From JBQTGK01 sp052400665 (GTDB taxonomy: Bacteria; Bacteroidota; Bacteroidia; Bacteroidales; Marinifilaceae): a stretch of DNA of 64,000 bases. Shown here piece by piece: positions 61,005-64,000 of the stretch. The notes under the pieces were generated by a model that did no database searches, was not told where the DNA came from, and was given only the letters and a program-made list of their open reading frames with translations. Numbering within the stretch: position 1 is the stretch's first letter; each line of letters opens with the position of its first letter. The stretch lies in NCBI GenBank assembly GCA_052400665.1, contig JBQTGK010000001.1. One strand, written 5' to 3'. The position numbers and the translations under genes are program-made.

Positions 61005-62120
61005 TTAATTATTTGTTTTGATGTTTTTTAGTTTGTTAAAATCCTTCAGCAAAAGTATTTCAGGTCGATCTAAAAACCTTTTTGCATCGCTTGCTGCGGG
61101 ATGATTTTCGTATGGAAAAAAGAAATGAACCTTTGGATCGTTTCTCCACACCATTGCATAACTTAGCTCGTTTCTAACTAAAGAATCGCTAAGCACTTTG
61201 CCAAGTTTTTGTGTAAACCACAACGAATCGCTTACATTTTCGAATCCTGTTTCGGTGAGTGCTACTAATTTATTTTTCTCCTTAGCATAGTCTATCAACA
61301 TGTGCAATTTTTTAACGACTTCCTGTTCACCATTTGGTATTTTAAAATCGTAATAATCGTCTAAACCAATAATATCAATCACATCATCTCCAGGATACCA
61401 AGTGAGGTATTCCTCTAAATTTGTAAAATTTCTATCGGGAGAATAGGCAACTAGCATTTGTGTTAAACCTTTTTTATTTTTTAGATAATCAATGGTAAAT
61501 CGAAAAAGTTCTTTCACTTCAATTGGAGTACAGGCTTTACTTCCCCACCAGAACCAAGTGCCATCCATTTCGTGCCAAGGGCGAAAAATAAATGGAATTG
61601 GCGTCGCGTTTTTATCTTTCAAATTTTGAAAAAATGTTGCGAGCTTATCCAACTGATTTTTAAATTGCTCGTGATAAGAACCACCAGGAATCAAATATTT
61701 CACTACTTCAGCATCTCCACTCCAAGAGCTAATACTATCAATTGGCGAATACGGATGCCAGCTAAAAGTATTGATATCTCCCATCTCGTATCCTTTCACA
61801 GCTAATCGATTCATTTCCTGAAATGGCACGCTATCCAAATTATGAGTGTGATCCAATTCTATTCCACCCAATTCCCAGCCAAACAAGGCAGGATAATCAC
61901 CAGCTACTCGTTTCACATCCGATTCTCCATCTACGTAGGCCCAATTTACTCCGTAAGCCAAATCATCTTGATGACCAAAGAGAATTCCTTTTCCTTTCAC
62001 CAAGTCTAATTCTGCAACAATAGGATTTATCGTTTTCTCTATGCTTTTTTGATTCTGTTTGGAAGAACAAGATATCAACATGGCTAGCCCTAAAATGGCT
62101 GTTACGTTTACTTTTATCAT
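61005..62120 (-). CDS. GH26 beta-mannanase lipoprotein
   Basis: A 371-residue lipoprotein (lipobox LISC, Cys18) with a single GH26 barrel. The N-terminal GILFGHQDDLAYGVNW, the acid/base Glu184 in RPWHEMDGTWFWWG and the nucleophile Glu290 in ALTETGFE are the hallmark residues of mannanases that often release mannobiose. It starts 11 bases before the GH130 gene. With the other GH26 upstream it makes an endo pair of different architecture. Confidence 0.94.
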   Translation of the reverse strand: MIKVNVTAILGLAMLISCSSKQNQKSIEKTINPIVAELDLVKGKGILFGHQDDLAYGVNWAYVDGESDVKRVAGDYPALFGWELGGIELDHTHNLDSVPFQEMNRLAVKGYEMGDINTFSWHPYSPIDSISSWSGDAEVVKYLIPGGSYHEQFKNQLDKLATFFQNLKDKNATPIPFIFRPWHEMDGTWFWWGSKACTPIEVKELFRFTIDYLKNKKGLTQMLVAYSPDRNFTNLEEYLTWYPGDDVIDIIGLDDYYDFKIPNGEQEVVKKLHMLIDYAKEKNKLVALTETGFENVSDSLWFTQKLGKVLSDSLVRNELSYAMVWRNDPKVHFFFPYENHPAASDAKRFLDRPEILLLKDFNKLKNIKTNN

Positions 62121-62147
62121 TCTATTCTATATTTTACGAACTCTTTT

Positions 62148-64000
62148 TTACTGATAGATATTCAAAGCTTTTGCATCGGTTTGGAAAAGGGTCTGTGCAT
62201 CTTTTTCAAAAGTGACAAAATCGTCTTTCGACTCCGTTGAACTATTGCTATTGGGAATAAATAAGTCATCTTGAGAAGAAGACCATGGAGCATTGAACCA
62301 AGCTAAAACCCATGCAATTCGAACCTCACTTCCTCCTTCTTTAATTGCTGCAAGAACCTTCGATGTCCAAAAGTCAGGATCGTTTGTGGTGTATGCATTA
62401 CGATCACCCGTCTCTGCTAAAATGGCCACTTTATTGTGCTCGTAAGCAAAATTGCTTAAATCAATTAATTTCGATTTTAAATCTGTTTTAGAAGGCTCAT
62501 ACAAATCGAAACCCACAACATCCACATAAGCATCTCCTGGATAGTAAGATTCATTCACTTGGGCATTTGGTGACCATGCAAACAGTACCAAATTCGTTTT
62601 CCCTTTGATGTAATCTGCGGCTAACTGATAAAATTCTTTGTACAATTCGGGTGAATGATTTTTTGTTGAAGTTCCCCACCAAAACCAGTTGCCATCCATT
62701 TCATGAAACAATCGAAAAACTACAGGAAAACCCAAATCGTTGTTGATGATGTTTAAAATTTCGTCCAATTCAGCATAGAACCATTCGCGTGTTCCGTTCT
62801 TATCATTCACAATGTCGTAAACCAATTCCTTATCGGATTGTGTTGATAAATCGGAAAAATAAATGGAATGATCGGTTCTGCTTTGCTGGTGAAAATCGAA
62901 GGTAACCACACTTCCATTTTGGTAAGCATGTTTGGCTTCGTTGATATGCGTTTCTTTTTCCTGATCTGTTTTGTAGAGCATGTAGTGAGGATCTATTCCA
63001 TAAACTGCAGGATGATCTCCGGTTACCTCTTTACAATCGGAGGTACTTAAATCGTGACGGATACTGCCCAACTGAAAAGAAAGTGGGTGCTCCTGACCAA
63101 ATAGAAACTGTTCACTATTGGCAATTTTGCCTAAGCTCTTATACAAATTGATTGTTTCTTGCGAAGCATCCGCATCTACCGGTTGATAATTTCCAACCAA
63201 ACGAACTTCAACTAACAAATCGTCGCTTGCACTTAGTCCTTTACTATCGGTAACTTTTAATTGAATGTTATGAATGCCAATTGCAAATTCATGTTCTACA
63301 CTTGCTGTGCTGGCAAATATCTCTCCATTTTCCAGCCACTCAAACTTAGCAATATCTCCCTCAATATCAGAAGATAAAGATCCATCTAAAGAAACCATTG
63401 CTGTTCCAACGCCCTCTTCTACTAAAACTAATTTATCTGCTCCTGCAATTGCTACTGGTGCATTGTTTGAGGCTTCGGTAATGGTAAGTGTGTACTCCTT
63501 TTCACTTTCAGAAGCTCCAATAAGCGTATAATTGAAAGGCTCTTGAAAATTATTTTTACTCTCCCCGGAAACTTGCAATTCCTCTCCTACCAGCAGTCTA
63601 GCATTTTCGGTTAAGGAAAATACTGCTGTTAAATCAGACAAATCGGTTCCATTTAATACTTCGCCTTCAATTTTCTGATCAGTAATCGTAAATACCACAT
63701 TCGGAAGCTCCTGAATTCCAAATGACTTTATTTTTGGATCCTTATAGATGGTCACCGTATAACTTGTTTTGCTTCCATCTTCGGCTTCTACCAAATAAAC
63801 CACTGGTTTTGTAAAATCATTTTGCGTATAACCCGAAGTTTGTATGGTTGTTCCAACAAATACTCGAGCCTTATCAGAAACTTTAAAAACAGCCTTCAAT
63901 TTACTTAAATCAAACTCATCTGGAGCCATTGCTTCTACACTATAATCTGCACCAATAATAAAATCAGCAGACAAACCATCGATCGAAAAACTTTCTAATT
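62148..64000 (-). CDS. Multidomain GH26 beta-mannanase (partial, continues past the right edge)
   Basis: The visible 617 codons begin mid-protein; the frame is open to the window end, so the start lies outside. Two immunoglobulin-like domains of the DUF5018 kind stand first, each ending in a YTVTI or YTLTI strand. Next is a PKD-like domain (NNAPVAIAGADKLVLV through SDIEGDIAKFEWLENG), then the GH26 catalytic domain (final 350 residues). FRLFHEMDGNWFWWG carries the acid/base and AILAETGD the nucleophile. The N-terminal modules probably hold the enzyme at the surface. It is probably an outer-membrane endo-mannanase; SusC/SusD genes may lie further right. Confidence 0.9.
   Translation of the reverse strand, partial: LESFSIDGLSADFIIGADYSVEAMAPDEFDLSKLKAVFKVSDKARVFVGTTIQTSGYTQNDFTKPVVYLVEAEDGSKTSYTVTIYKDPKIKSFGIQELPNVVFTITDQKIEGEVLNGTDLSDLTAVFSLTENARLLVGEELQVSGESKNNFQEPFNYTLIGASESEKEYTLTITEASNNAPVAIAGADKLVLVEEGVGTAMVSLDGSLSSDIEGDIAKFEWLENGEIFASTASVEHEFAIGIHNIQLKVTDSKGLSASDDLLVEVRLVGNYQPVDADASQETINLYKSLGKIANSEQFLFGQEHPLSFQLGSIRHDLSTSDCKEVTGDHPAVYGIDPHYMLYKTDQEKETHINEAKHAYQNGSVVTFDFHQQSRTDHSIYFSDLSTQSDKELVYDIVNDKNGTREWFYAELDEILNIINNDLGFPVVFRLFHEMDGNWFWWGTSTKNHSPELYKEFYQLAADYIKGKTNLVLFAWSPNAQVNESYYPGDAYVDVVGFDLYEPSKTDLKSKLIDLSNFAYEHNKVAILAETGDRNAYTTNDPDFWTSKVLAAIKEGGSEVRIAWVLAWFNAPWSSSQDDLFIPNSNSSTESKDDFVTFEKDAQTLFQTDAKALNIYQ

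Noticed and set aside
1..64000. CRISPR arrays, insertion sequences, prophage genes, integrases or rRNA operon
   Set aside because: None was found on reading both strands; the repeats seen are promoters, terminators, short palindromes and one purine tract.

Overview
The window comes from an AT-rich genome of a Bacteroidota bacterium, most likely a marine member of the Bacteroidales/Marinilabiliales type (inference). The clues are the TAnnTTTG promoter boxes in front of many genes, the near absence of Shine-Dalgarno sequences, lipoproteins with short signals ending in SC, many protein families I know mainly from Bacteroidetes (DUF4494, DUF4831, DUF5522, DUF6515, DUF6787), and a large polysaccharide utilisation operon. 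No phage, insertion sequence, CRISPR array or rRNA operon was seen.

Layout. 1-4040: two tandem ClC chloride channel/antiporter paralogs (minus). 4359-7872: an operon of a nitronate monooxygenase/FabK-like flavoprotein and an active plus a degenerate M16 peptidase. 8063-12391: a RelA/SpoT-type (p)ppGpp enzyme, a Fur-family regulator and purA. 12441-18503: a DUF6515 protein, a lipoprotein and three tandem MFS paralogs, each with its own terminator. 18676-21839: pncB, a D-threonine-aldolase-like PLP enzyme and a DUF2062 membrane protein. 21928-26348: pepD, a DUF4831 protein and the fused NAD(P)H-hydrate repair enzyme. 26670-31210: a POT peptide transporter with a small lipoprotein, then DUF6787, hemF and hemH. 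31319-36382: a DUF4494 protein, two identical tRNA(CAT) genes, a START-like protein, an LptF/LptG-type permease, a SnoaL-like lipoprotein, a 55-residue DUF5522 protein and fmt. 36442-43432: a giant BNR/sortilin-like secreted protein, a glucosaminidase-LysM protein, cdd, an RluA-type pseudouridine synthase and panB. 43886-47097: dnaK, followed by gene debris (a short C-terminal remnant and a truncated DUF6088/AbiEi-like gene) and a conserved protein with a possible PD-(D/E)xK nuclease core.

47582 to the right edge is one minus-strand mannan/glucomannan utilisation operon that ends in a strong terminator. Read in transcription order it holds a multidomain GH26 (cut by the window edge), a second lipoprotein GH26, a GH130 mannosylglucose phosphorylase, a mannobiose 2-epimerase, a GPH sugar:cation symporter, a decayed calcineurin-like phosphoesterase gene, a GH5-FN3 protein, a sulfatase, a lipoprotein AGE-family isomerase/epimerase, a GH2 beta-mannosidase and a GH5_7-like mannanase. 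The inferred route is surface cleavage by GH26/GH5, uptake of mannobiose by the symporter, epimerisation to mannosyl-glucose, and phosphorolysis by GH130 to mannose-1-phosphate and glucose, as known for the Bacteroides fragilis mannan pathway. The added sulfatase and the exported AGE enzyme suggest a decorated, possibly sulfated, marine mannan.

The least expected items are the phosphoesterase pseudogene inside the operon (not visible as a single open frame), a terminator-like hairpin inside the leader of the 4359 gene, the paired tRNA genes whose terminators keep one loop on different stems, and the toxin-antitoxin-like debris behind dnaK. I found no clear evidence of a wholly new biological system.
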